Shown here: in pieces, positions 28,915-36,809 of the stretch
Numbering within the stretch: position 1 is the first letter of the stretch
How the letters are laid out: each line of letters opens with the position of its first letter
Assembly (NCBI GenBank): GCA_937876195.1
Contig: CALEIK010000026.1
Coordinates: 1 to 64,000, forward strand
DNA length: 64,000 nt
Source of the DNA: an uncultured Flavobacteriales bacterium
GTDB taxonomy: Bacteria; Bacteroidota; Bacteroidia; Flavobacteriales_D; Crocinitomicaceae
Reading direction: 5' to 3'
Position numbers and translations under genes: made by a program
The notes under the pieces: generated by a model
The model's input: the letters and a program-made list of their open reading frames with translations, nothing else
Told to the model about the DNA's origin: nothing
Databases searched by the model: none

Positions 28915-29661
28915 ATGGAAACACATAAAGAAAAATTTAAAATCCGCTTGGGCATATTTGTCGTTGGAGGCCTGGTGCTTTTTCTGCTCGCAATTTTCAT
29001 CATTGGAAAGCAGAAAAATCTCTTTAATTCAGTGATTAAAGTATCAACGACGTTTTACAATGTCAGTGGTTTGCAAGAAGGGAATAATGTTCGCTTCTCA
29101 GGGATCAACGTGGGTACGGTGGACAGAATCACCATCATCAACGATTCCACATTGCGCGTTGACATGCTAGTTAAGACCAGTGTTCAAAAATTCATCAAAA
29201 AGGACTCCGAGGTATCTATTGGTTCGGAAGGACTTATTGGAGACAAACTCGTTTCGATTTCTCAAGGAAGTACAAATGCTCCAATGGTGAAAGATGGACA
29301 GTCATTGGTGTCGACTGAGCCCGTAGAAACTGATGCTATTATTGAAAGTTTAGAGGCAACTGCTATAAATGCAGAGGTGATTTCGATGGAATTGGCTGAA
29401 ATCATACAAGGCATCAACAGTGGCGAAGGCACTTTAGGAAGGTTGATAAAGGATACTACCATAGCTGAAAACCTGAGTAAAACGATGGAGAATTTGAAAT
29501 CCAGCTCTAAAGGATTGGATGAAAACATGAATGCCGCCAAAGAGAATTTTCTGCTTCGTGGCTATTTCAAACGGAAAAAACGTGACGCAAGAAAAAGACA
29601 AGAAGCCAAAGAAGAAGCCATCGAAGAGGCAGAAGAAGAAAGAAGCTCGGATAAAAAATAG
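28915..29661 (+). CDS. mlaD: MlaD-type MCE domain protein
   Basis: A 248-residue protein with one N-terminal helix (LGIFVVGGLVLFLLAIFIIG) and an MCE domain (~40-120) containing VSGLQEGNNVRFSGINVGTV. MCE rings form the periplasmic lipid channel of Mla systems. A helical segment follows, and the last ~30 residues are a highly charged Lys/Arg/Glu tail. It lies 39 bp after mlaF. No mlaB or mlaC is visible. Confidence 0.92.
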   Translation: METHKEKFKIRLGIFVVGGLVLFLLAIFIIGKQKNLFNSVIKVSTTFYNVSGLQEGNNVRFSGINVGTVDRITIINDSTLRVDMLVKTSVQKFIKKDSEVSIGSEGLIGDKLVSISQGSTNAPMVKDGQSLVSTEPVETDAIIESLEATAINAEVISMELAEIIQGINSGEGTLGRLIKDTTIAENLSKTMENLKSSSKGLDENMNAAKENFLLRGYFKRKKRDARKRQEAKEEAIEEAEEERSSDKK

Positions 29662-29723
29662 AATCAACTCAACCCTGGCAATGGCTTCATAATCAAACAG
29701 GACATTGTTTTAAGTACGTAAAG

Positions 29724-31553
29724 ATGGATAAATGGGGGAAGTTGGTAGTTGGCATTGCACTTGTTGGAGTATTCATTTCTCCAACATTGTGTGCTCAGGT
29801 CATTGAATCCGAGCAAGATTCTGTCCAAGTGATACAGCCAGAAAAACCAGGAAAGGAAAAGGAACGTCTAAGCTTTAGGAGTTTTTTCAGGGACAAAACA
29901 ATGGAAGCCACTCCGAACAAGATAGGTGAGCGCAAGCTAACACGGATGCCGTATGAAAACTATCAAGGCAAAATAATTAGAGAAATTAGGGTGTTGACGC
30001 TTGATCCTTTTGAAAATAACATAGACGGAGAAAGCGAAGAATCCCCCAACTTTTTTCTCAGAGCAGGAAATACCCTTCATATAGAATCAAGGGAAAGTAC
30101 GATTCGGAATTTTTTATTGTTTAAAGAAAACCAACCATTTTACCCACTTTCTGTCAAAGAATCCGAACGATTGATACGGAGCCAGAGTTTTACCCGAGAG
30201 GTGGCGATCGTAATTCAACCAATTTCAGAGGAATCCGACTCTATCGATGTGTTGGTGTACGAATTGGACAGATGGAGCATTATGCCTCGCTATTCCCCAT
30301 CAAAATTTAGAACCGAAATAGGACTGAGAGAGACTAATTTCTTAGGTTTGGGGCATGAGTTTTCAGGTATTTTCAACCGCTACAAAGTCGATGGCGATAT
30401 TAATTTCTCGGCATTGTATTATATTCCCAACATCCACAATACCTATATCAATTCAACCTTAAAATTTGGATCCGACGCTTTTAAAAACAAGATAAGAAGT
30501 GTTGCTTTCGAAAGACGTTTTTTCTCGCCACTGACACTATGGGCAGGTGGAGTCAATTTTACGCACATTTCCAGAGACGATCCAACGTATGCCAGTGATT
30601 CTCTATTTGAACTGGGCACATTTAAGATGAATATACAGGATTTTTGGGCAGGACGCTCCTATCGCATCCACAAAAAGGGGCATAAAAATGAAAAAGTCAC
30701 TCGGCTCATCAGCAGTGTCCGCTTTTTAAATGTTACGTACAGAGAAAAATCAATTGAGCCCTTCGATTCCCTAGGAATTCATACCAACGAGCAGTTTTAC
30801 TTCGCCACAGTTGGAATTACAAAACGGCGGTATCGCAGAGATAAATTCATCTTCGACTATGGTCTTACTGAAGATGTGCCAATTGGAAGTCTAGTATCGT
30901 TTACTGCAGGTTATCAGCATAAAAACAACCGAGGTCGGCTGTACTTGGGTCCTCGTCTTTCTTATGGAAATTATTTCGAGATTGGTTATTTAAGCGCCAA
31001 TGTTGAATTTGGAAGCTTTTTTAATCAATCGAAACCAGAGCAGGCTGCAATTTCGTTTGACTTGAACTATTTCACTGGATTGATAGCGTTACGCAAATGG
31101 AATTTTCGGCAGTTCGTGAAAATGGAAACAACGATTGGCATCAACCGATTTGCTTACGAAAAACTGTCATTTAGAGATTTTTACTCTCCTTCGTCCTACA
31201 ACAACTTCACCTTACTGGGGACCAACAGCATGTATTTCACGTTTCAATCACAGTTTTATGCGCCATACAAATTTTTGGGCTTTAGATTTGCACCATTTTT
31301 TGTCTATTCGCTCGGCATGATTGGTCAACAAGACAATAAAATTTTTGACAATCGATTCTATTCGCAAATTGGCGTTGGAGTTTTGATCAACAACCTAAAT
31401 CTGGTATTTAACACCTTCCAGTTGTCCCTGGCATTTTACCCAGTGATGCCCAATAACAACGCGAATGTTTTTGGTTTTAATCCGTTCAAAACGAACAATT
31501 CTGTGCTCGGCGATTTTGAAATCGGCAAACCTTCCGTCATCCAATTCGAATAA
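29724..31553 (+). CDS. Putative outer-membrane beta-barrel protein with POTRA-like N-terminus
   Basis: A 609-residue protein with a signal peptide (LVVGIALVGVFISPTLCAQ). The N-terminal ~230 residues contain segments like QGKIIREIRVLTLDPF and SVKESERLIRSQSFTREVAI, which resemble a POTRA domain of Omp85-type proteins. The remaining ~370 residues alternate in the manner of a beta-barrel (for example NFLGLGHEFSGIF, GVLINNLNLVFNTF). I do not recognise a named family. Coming 62 bp after mlaD, it may be the outer-membrane end of this lipid-transport system; that is inference. Confidence 0.65.
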   Translation: MDKWGKLVVGIALVGVFISPTLCAQVIESEQDSVQVIQPEKPGKEKERLSFRSFFRDKTMEATPNKIGERKLTRMPYENYQGKIIREIRVLTLDPFENNIDGESEESPNFFLRAGNTLHIESRESTIRNFLLFKENQPFYPLSVKESERLIRSQSFTREVAIVIQPISEESDSIDVLVYELDRWSIMPRYSPSKFRTEIGLRETNFLGLGHEFSGIFNRYKVDGDINFSALYYIPNIHNTYINSTLKFGSDAFKNKIRSVAFERRFFSPLTLWAGGVNFTHISRDDPTYASDSLFELGTFKMNIQDFWAGRSYRIHKKGHKNEKVTRLISSVRFLNVTYREKSIEPFDSLGIHTNEQFYFATVGITKRRYRRDKFIFDYGLTEDVPIGSLVSFTAGYQHKNNRGRLYLGPRLSYGNYFEIGYLSANVEFGSFFNQSKPEQAAISFDLNYFTGLIALRKWNFRQFVKMETTIGINRFAYEKLSFRDFYSPSSYNNFTLLGTNSMYFTFQSQFYAPYKFLGFRFAPFFVYSLGMIGQQDNKIFDNRFYSQIGVGVLINNLNLVFNTFQLSLAFYPVMPNNNANVFGFNPFKTNNSVLGDFEIGKPSVIQFE

Positions 31554-31568
31554 TACAACGTAAACAAA

Positions 31569-32477
31569 ATGAAGATCAAAGCAAGTATAAAGAAAGTCAT
31601 CTATTTAGTGAAAGAAACCGCTAGCGAGGCCATGGAGGACAACGTGATGAAGCTCAGTGCAGCCTTATCTTATTATACCATCTTTTCGTTGCCCCCGTTG
31701 CTGATTATCCTCATCAGCTTGTCTGGGGTTTTCTTTGGTGAAGATGCTGTGCGAGGAACACTGTTTGCGCAAATCAATGGCTTAGTGGGCAATGAAGCGG
31801 CAGGTCAAATTCAGGAGGCAATAAAGAATGTGAAGTTATCAGGTGGGACCACTTTTGCCACTGTACTCAGTATTTCGATATTGATTGTTGGTGCTTCCGG
31901 TGTTTTTGCTGAGATTCAAAACTCGATCAATTTCATCTGGGGCATAAAGGCAAAACCAAAAAAGGGACTCATCAAATTTTTAAAGAACCGACTCATGTCA
32001 TTCTCCATGATTGCCACGGTCGGCTTTTTACTGATGGTCGGTTTGGTGGTCAACACTGTGATGGATGTCTTGAGCAGTAAATTGGTTGAGTTCTTTGGTA
32101 AGGATTGGGTGTATTTGTCTTTTGTGCTCAATTATTTATTGTTGTTCGCTATCCTAGCAACTCTATTTACCGTAATTTTCAGGGCATTACCTGATGGGAA
32201 AGTGGTGTTGCGTGATTGCATTATTGGCGCTTCGGTGACCGCTTTCCTTTTTATGTTGGGTAAATTTGCGATCGGCTATTATTTGGGGAGCGCAGCCATT
32301 GGCTCTGTCTATGGAGCGGCTGGATCCGTCATTTTAATTTTGGTGTGGGTGTATTACTCGGCGATTATTTTGTTCTTTGGAGCTGAATTTACCAAGGTAT
32401 ACGCAATCACACATGGCAAAAACATTGAGCCTAATCAGTATACCGTGAAAGTTGCAAGGGAAATTGTGGAGGCATGA
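31569..32477 (+). CDS. YihY/virulence factor BrkB family membrane protein
   Basis: A 302-residue inner-membrane protein with about six helices. Family marks include LSAALSYYTIFSLPPLLIILI near residue 25, GIKAKPKKG, and the C-terminal YGAAGSVILILVWVYYSA followed by FFGAEFTKVYA. The family was once called RNase BN in error; its function is still unclear. It starts 15 bp after the outer-membrane gene and ends the operon. Confidence 0.9.
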   Translation: MKIKASIKKVIYLVKETASEAMEDNVMKLSAALSYYTIFSLPPLLIILISLSGVFFGEDAVRGTLFAQINGLVGNEAAGQIQEAIKNVKLSGGTTFATVLSISILIVGASGVFAEIQNSINFIWGIKAKPKKGLIKFLKNRLMSFSMIATVGFLLMVGLVVNTVMDVLSSKLVEFFGKDWVYLSFVLNYLLLFAILATLFTVIFRALPDGKVVLRDCIIGASVTAFLFMLGKFAIGYYLGSAAIGSVYGAAGSVILILVWVYYSAIILFFGAEFTKVYAITHGKNIEPNQYTVKVAREIVEA

Positions 32478-32566
32478 TGAGGTACGGAGGTAACCATTAA
32501 ACGTATCACGAAGAAACCCATTTTAATTTTGCCAGTCTTTACAGATCATAATCATTTCTGGTATGG

Positions 32567-32600
32567 AAAAAAGAGGGAGGTTATCTTCCTCCCTTCTTTT
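32567..32600. terminator. Bidirectional terminator between yihY-like and copper-protein genes
   Basis: GGGAGG and CCTCCC form the stem around TTATCTT, with an A run before and T-rich bases after, so the hairpin works in both directions for these convergent genes. Confidence 0.75.
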
Positions 32601-32614
32601 ATTCAAAAATAGAA

Positions 32615-32941
32615 TTATGCGTTCGCTGAAGCAAGTTCTTCGCAAATTTCTGCGCATTTTTTGCAAGCATCAGCGCATTCTTTACAGCTTTCATGCTGAG
32701 ATGCGTGTTTCGCGCACTCTTCTGCACAAGCCTTACAGATTTTAGCACATAACGCGTGTAACTCTTGTCCATAGTCTGAACCTCGGGCGTCAAATCTTGC
32801 GCACAATGCACAGATATCGGCACAGTCACGGCATATAATAATACATTCTTGATTGCCACTTCTAATACAATCAGTGATACACTTTTCACATGTGATTAAA
32901 CACGCTAAACAAGCGTCAATACAGCTTTTTAGATCTCTCAT
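32615..32941 (-). CDS. Cys-rich four-helix-bundle copper-binding protein
   Basis: A 108-residue protein with 20 cysteines, mostly in CxxxC and CxxC pairs spaced along predicted helices (for example CIDACLACLITCEKC and CKECADACKKCAEIC). This matches the DUF326 / Csp copper-storage family, whose four-helix bundles are lined by Cys and bind many Cu(I). No signal peptide is present, so it resembles the cytosolic Csp3 type. It would sequester copper. A shadow ORF in another frame of the same stretch is not a gene. Confidence 0.9.
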   Translation of the reverse strand: MRDLKSCIDACLACLITCEKCITDCIRSGNQECIIICRDCADICALCARFDARGSDYGQELHALCAKICKACAEECAKHASQHESCKECADACKKCAEICEELASANA

Positions 32942-33079
32942 ATCGCTTTGATTTACATCGTGAATGAATTTTCACAATGTGATGAAGATCAATAGAAAAT
33001 TAAAGAGAAGCGTTACACAGTTCTAGAAATAGGTAGCATCATTTACAGATTTAGTCTGGTGTGTTGTGGTGGAATGTTT

Positions 33080-33529
33080 TTACTTTTTAACTCGAGATTT
33101 ACCGACGTCATCATACCCAAAATGAGCATTAGGTAACAATTGATGAAGATAATTTAACCAGCTTTCTTTTTTCGGCCCTGTTATTTCAATAAAAACATGT
33201 TCACCATTTTCTTTAAGCAATCTCATGCCATTCTGTTTACCTGACACTTCATACATCCATACAATCTCCTCTGGGCAAGTTGTTAACCAGACAACTAATT
33301 TGTGTTTTGATGGGTTTCTAAAACTAAGCAATACAAGAGATAATCCACCCACTGTACCAAGTACGCCGGCACCAAAATATATTCCTTCATCTCCGCCACC
33401 GCTTACATTTCCATAAACCAACCCTAAGACGCCTACAGCAATAAGCACCACACCTAAAATCAAATGTTTACGATAATTGGATTTAATAAGTTTTAAAATT
33501 GCGTCAAGATTTTGATTTGATGCTTTCAT
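33080..33529 (-). CDS. Unknown two-helix membrane protein
   Basis: A 149-residue protein with two adjacent hydrophobic helices (LILGVVLIAVGVLGLVYG at ~24 and GAGVLGTVGGLSLVLLSF at ~53) and a soluble C-terminal half. I do not recognise a family. It is the last gene of the small accessory islet and is separated from the DUF2806 gene by an attC-like hairpin, so it could be its own cassette. Confidence 0.6.
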   Translation of the reverse strand: MKASNQNLDAILKLIKSNYRKHLILGVVLIAVGVLGLVYGNVSGGGDEGIYFGAGVLGTVGGLSLVLLSFRNPSKHKLVVWLTTCPEEIVWMYEVSGKQNGMRLLKENGEHVFIEITGPKKESWLNYLHQLLPNAHFGYDDVGKSRVKK

Positions 33530-33565
33530 TTTCTATGTTTTTTTATTATTTCCTATTTATTTGGT

Positions 33566-33624
33566 TATAACGTTCAGTGTATGGTGCGTATCTCGCAGGG
33601 TATGCACTATACACGGTGTTGGCA
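33566..33624. repeat. attC-like hairpin between islet genes
   Basis: The inner stem pairs 33577-33590 with 33601-33614 at 12 of 14 positions around the loop TCTCGCAGGG. Outer TATAAC (33566-33571) and GTT (33618-33620) can also pair after an unpaired internal segment, giving an integron attC-like layout. It abuts the stop codon of the DUF2806 gene. Confidence 0.5.
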
Positions 33625-34584
33625 TTAGTTTTTGCTTTTTTCTTTCTCTTCTTTGTCTTTTTTCGCTTTCAACTCGGCTTCAGTGAGCGGAACTTCAACT
33701 AGGGGAGTATGATTAACAGAACCATTAGCTAGCTCCTTTAATATTATTCCATGTTTAATTGAATACCCTTCTTTTCTCAGCTTAGACGCTAGGAGTTTTA
33801 TGTATTCCATTTTAGGAGTTGCATTTACTAATTTTATTAGTTCCTGTCCAATTTTTGTGAAAACGAGAACTTGTAGTTGCTGTGCAGGTTGATTACTAGG
33901 TTTTTCAAGTAACACCAATGACTTTCCTAAAACGAAATAGAGTTGAGATTGCTTTTCTTGTGTTGCAAGGATTCGAAATTGTAGATCATTAGCAGTTAAG
34001 AAACCTAATTCTTCCAAGAGTAAACGGTCATTAAAATTCAAACCATACTCTTCTTCAAGTAATTTTTCGTTTTTAAAATTTAGAATAAAAGAGGTGCCAT
34101 TTGAGTTTATTGCTAAAGAGGCAAACTTCATAAACGTTTCGGCTTCATGTTTAGATAAGTTCTTAAGAAGTTCTAGGGTTCTGAGGGAATATGATTTAGG
34201 GTTCTTAACTTCACCTGCTAGAATTCTTCCCCATAATTTTTGCATTTCTTCATTAGAAATATCTTCTGCAATATTAAAGAACCGATTTATCCAATCTTCT
34301 TCGACTGGTTCTTCGGAAACAGTTTCTTCTTGGGTCAATTGTTCAGCTGCTATAAAGTTTATGTAATCTAGGTTTTGTTGTCTTTTGGTTTCCTTATGGA
34401 TTAATCTTTCTTGAATTCTTTCATCTGGATGAAAACTTGTACTTGTAGTTCTAGGCTCATCTGTGTTTGAATTACCTTCTTTTTTTATTTCAGAAACGTC
34501 AGTCCCACCAAGTCCTTTTTTAATGACTCCAATCAATTTTTCAAGTGGTTTCCCTGCAACTTTTATTATGCTCTTGTTTGACAT
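33625..34584 (-). CDS. DUF2806 domain-containing protein
   Basis: A 319-residue soluble protein. After a variable N-terminus with a basic region, the central segment (~90-165) has DWINRFFN, then EMQKLWGRILAGEVKNP and SLRTLELLKNLSKHEAETF, the pattern of the DUF2806 family as I know it. The C-terminal half is a beta-rich domain, and the tail is a run of Lys/Glu. Function is not established. Its ATG directly follows the stop codon of the upstream membrane protein gene (TAA then ATG), so the two are almost certainly translated together. Confidence 0.75.
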   Translation of the reverse strand: MSNKSIIKVAGKPLEKLIGVIKKGLGGTDVSEIKKEGNSNTDEPRTTSTSFHPDERIQERLIHKETKRQQNLDYINFIAAEQLTQEETVSEEPVEEDWINRFFNIAEDISNEEMQKLWGRILAGEVKNPKSYSLRTLELLKNLSKHEAETFMKFASLAINSNGTSFILNFKNEKLLEEEYGLNFNDRLLLEELGFLTANDLQFRILATQEKQSQLYFVLGKSLVLLEKPSNQPAQQLQVLVFTKIGQELIKLVNATPKMEYIKLLASKLRKEGYSIKHGIILKELANGSVNHTPLVEVPLTEAELKAKKDKEEKEKSKN

Positions 34585-35187
34585 TTAATTCTCTAGTTTT
34601 GAAATAGTTTGATGATGCAGTCTTTGAATGTACTGGTCTTTTGCATTTAAATAGGTGTCAAATGAAGTAACAAAATTTTGTTGGCTATATGGTCTCGTTC
34701 TAACAACAGTTAATAAATTGTTTAGCGCAGTTAAAAGGTCGGTGTTATCAATGTCAACAAATAAGTGAGTGTAATTATTTCCAAATGTGGTAACGGTTTG
34801 TTGAACTCTTAAGACTTCCCAATCCGTTTGTTGTCTATTTGCAATTATTCTTTGCCCCAATGAATTTAATACTTCAGACAATTCTTTTACAGAATCATGC
34901 ATGAGTCCACTTGTAAGTATTCTCTTTTCATAATTCAACGCCTGCTGAGTTGACTTATCCTGCATGTCTGCAACTATTAATGTCAGTTTGATAAAAATTA
35001 TCAAATTCGCTAAGGCTAGTATTGGATTAAATACCCCACCAAAGTAATCTCCAAATGTCCCCCATATTTGAGGGTCTTTGGATAAGCCACCACCCCAAAA
35101 ATTAACTATATAAAAAAGCGATGGTATCATTAAGCAGATGGTTATAATGAAACCAAAAACTATTAAAAATACTTTGAGTTTATTCAT
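34585..35187 (-). CDS. Putative phage abortive-infection (AbiC-like) membrane protein
   Basis: A 200-residue protein with two N-terminal helices: VFLIVFGFIITICLMIPSLF, and NPILALANLIIFIKLTLIV. The loop between them carries WGTFGDYFGGVFNP, the pattern I associate with the putAbiC family (putative phage abortive infection). The remainder is a helical cytoplasmic domain. It is first of two coupled genes with the DUF2806 gene, next to an integrase remnant. Family assignment is from motif memory; a defence role is inference. Confidence 0.55.
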   Translation of the reverse strand: MNKLKVFLIVFGFIITICLMIPSLFYIVNFWGGGLSKDPQIWGTFGDYFGGVFNPILALANLIIFIKLTLIVADMQDKSTQQALNYEKRILTSGLMHDSVKELSEVLNSLGQRIIANRQQTDWEVLRVQQTVTTFGNNYTHLFVDIDNTDLLTALNNLLTVVRTRPYSQQNFVTSFDTYLNAKDQYIQRLHHQTISKLEN

Positions 35188-35223
35188 TCTTGTTTTTCAA
35201 TTATTCCCATTATATATTTTAAG

Positions 35224-35470
35224 CTAATCTAATGGATTTTTTATTAGGATAAAAGAGTTCGTAGCAACATGTGTGTATATCTACCTTCGGTGCTACTTCG
35301 TGGTCGGTAGTTTTACTTGATTGATGTCCGAGTAAACTTTGTATATACCTCAGGTCAGTGCCGTTTTCCAATAAATGTGTTGCAAAGCTATGTCGCAACA
35401 TATGCGGATAGCGCATCAACTTCGGCTGAACCCAGCACAAGTAGCGGTAAAATCCTTGTTGAATTGAATC
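35224..35470 (-). pseudogene. C-terminal remnant of a tyrosine recombinase, frameshifted
   Basis: The minus strand encodes PHMLRHSFATHLLENG and DLRYIQSLLGHQSSKTT, with the catalytic HxxR and the LGH of XerC/D-like recombinases. The N-terminal two thirds are missing: a TGA lies just before the fragment at 35471. After KTT the frame is broken by about 22 extra bases that include a repeated ACCGA; skipping them restores YTHVATNSF...NPLD and a stop at 35224, where the catalytic Tyr region ends. This marks an old mobile-element insertion beside the gamma carbonic anhydrase gene. Confidence 0.85.
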
Positions 35471-35477
35471 TCAGGAA

Positions 35478-35504
35478 CGGTAGTCGAGCTAGTCGGTAGT
35501 CGAG
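35478..35504. repeat. Short direct repeat at the islet boundary
   Basis: CGGTAGTCGAG occurs at 35478-35488 and again at 35494-35504. The second copy is part of a perfect inverted repeat, GTAGTC-GA-GACTAC (35496-35509), that runs into the end of the gamma carbonic anhydrase gene. This may be an attachment-site remnant. Confidence 0.4.
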
Positions 35505-35505
35505 A

Positions 35506-36024
35506 CTACTCCTCCTTGAACCACCCTGCGTACTTCACGTAATTATCCGCAATCCGTTTCACTTCACCATCAAACAATTCAGGAGACAACCTCTTTACCT
35601 TCTTTGCTGGAACTCCCGCATAAATGCTCCAAGATTCAACGCGTGTTCCTTCAAGCAAAACCGCTCCGGCCGCGATGATGCAGTTTTCTTCAATGTAACA
35701 GTTGTCCATCACAATAGCACCCATACCGATGAGCACATTGTCTTCAACCGTGCACCCATGCACTAAAGCGTTGTGACCAATAGATACGTTATTTCCAAGT
35801 ATCGTTTTCGTTTTTTCAAAGGTGCAATGGATGACTGCACCGTCTTGTACATTTACTTTGTTACCCAGTACAATGGAGTTGACATCGCCTCGTATCACCG
35901 CATTGAACCATACAGAGCAAGAGTCGCCCATTTTTACATCGCCGACAATGGTTGCGTTCTCCGCGAACCAACAATCGTTTCCAAATTCAGGGTGATTTCC
36001 TCTGCAAGGTTTTATAAGTGCCAT
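35506..36024 (-). CDS. Gamma carbonic anhydrase family protein
   Basis: A 172-residue left-handed beta-helix protein built of hexapeptide repeats, such as NATIVGDVKMGD and NNVSIGHNALVHG. The three zinc-binding His are visible in VIHCTF and IGHNALVHG. Gamma carbonic anhydrases interconvert CO2 and bicarbonate, though some family members have other or no activity. ATG at 36024 gives the conserved MALIKPCRG start and lies just after a TAnnTTTG box; a longer in-frame version would start inside the terminator of the next gene. Confidence 0.9.
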   Translation of the reverse strand: MALIKPCRGNHPEFGNDCWFAENATIVGDVKMGDSCSVWFNAVIRGDVNSIVLGNKVNVQDGAVIHCTFEKTKTILGNNVSIGHNALVHGCTVEDNVLIGMGAIVMDNCYIEENCIIAAGAVLLEGTRVESWSIYAGVPAKKVKRLSPELFDGEVKRIADNYVKYAGWFKEE

Positions 36025-36037
36025 GGTTGCTTTTTTA

Positions 36038-36045
36038 CAAATGTA
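36038..36045 (-). promoter_or_regulatory. Bacteroidota -7 box for gamma carbonic anhydrase
   Basis: Minus-strand TACATTTG matches TAnnTTTG, 14 bp before the ATG, implying a leader of only a few bases. Confidence 0.5.
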
Positions 36046-36066
36046 GCGTTTGGGGATGTGCAAACG

Positions 36067-36102
36067 AAAAAACTCCAAAGAAATAATTCCCTGGAGTTTT
36101 TT
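36067..36102 (-). terminator. Terminator after the beta carbonic anhydrase gene
   Basis: AAAAAACTCCA and TGGAGTTTTTT form an 11-bp stem that can act in both directions. It separates the beta carbonic anhydrase gene from the gamma carbonic anhydrase gene. Confidence 0.75.
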
Positions 36103-36122
36103 ACGCATTGATTAATTTCAGG

Positions 36123-36764
36123 TTAATTTATAGCACCAATTTTATACACTTCGTCAAGGGTATTGTTGTCCTTTAACGTAACGTTTAAGTCTCTAATAAA
36201 CCCATCACCGATGTTGTATACCCAACCGTGTACATGAACAGGCTGATCTGAGCACCACGCATTTTGAATGATAGATGTTTTCGCTAAATCATACACTTGT
36301 TCTACCACATTTAGCTCGACAAAACGGTCAAACTTTTTCTTTTCATCCGAAATAGCGTCCAATTCTTCACTATGCAGACGATACACATCTTTGATGTGAC
36401 GAATCCAGTTGTCAATCAAACCTACTTGCTTGTTCGTCATAGCAGTTTGTACACCACCACATCCGTAGTGTCCACAAACGATCACATGTTTTACTTTCAG
36501 AACGTTCACGGCATAATCGAGTACGCTCAACATATTCATATCGGTATGTACCACCATGTTCGCAATATTGCGATGTACAAATACTTCTCCTGGCTGTGCG
36601 CCTATAATTTGATTGGCAGGAACACGACTATCCGCACATCCTATCCACAAAATTGGAGGAGCTTGTCCTTTCGCTAAATTGTCAAAAAATGCAGGGTCTT
36701 TTTCTAATTGTTCTGCGACCCATGTTTTGTTGTTTTCTAATAATTGGTTATAAAAATTTTCCAT
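36123..36764 (-). CDS. can: Beta carbonic anhydrase
   Basis: A 213-residue beta-class carbonic anhydrase, converting CO2 and bicarbonate in the cytosol. Zinc ligands are visible in CADSRV (Cys, Asp/Arg dyad) and in CGHYGCGGV (His and Cys). NIANMV and GWVYNIGDG are further family marks. Length is typical. It lies 45 bp downstream of a SulP transporter on the same strand, the common pairing in which the enzyme works on imported bicarbonate. Confidence 0.95.
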   Translation of the reverse strand: MENFYNQLLENNKTWVAEQLEKDPAFFDNLAKGQAPPILWIGCADSRVPANQIIGAQPGEVFVHRNIANMVVHTDMNMLSVLDYAVNVLKVKHVIVCGHYGCGGVQTAMTNKQVGLIDNWIRHIKDVYRLHSEELDAISDEKKKFDRFVELNVVEQVYDLAKTSIIQNAWCSDQPVHVHGWVYNIGDGFIRDLNVTLKDNNTLDEVYKIGAIN

Positions 36765-36809
36765 GTTTTTATTTTTTGAGTTAAAGAGGAACGAATCACT
36801 GACCCTTCA

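Noticed and set aside
32599..32889. ORF of 96 residues overlapping the copper protein
   Set aside because: Same strand, different frame; the Cys pattern of the copper family exists only in the other frame.
35317..35499. Plus-strand ORF of 60 residues over the recombinase remnant
   Set aside because: Antisense shadow of the recombinase fragment.
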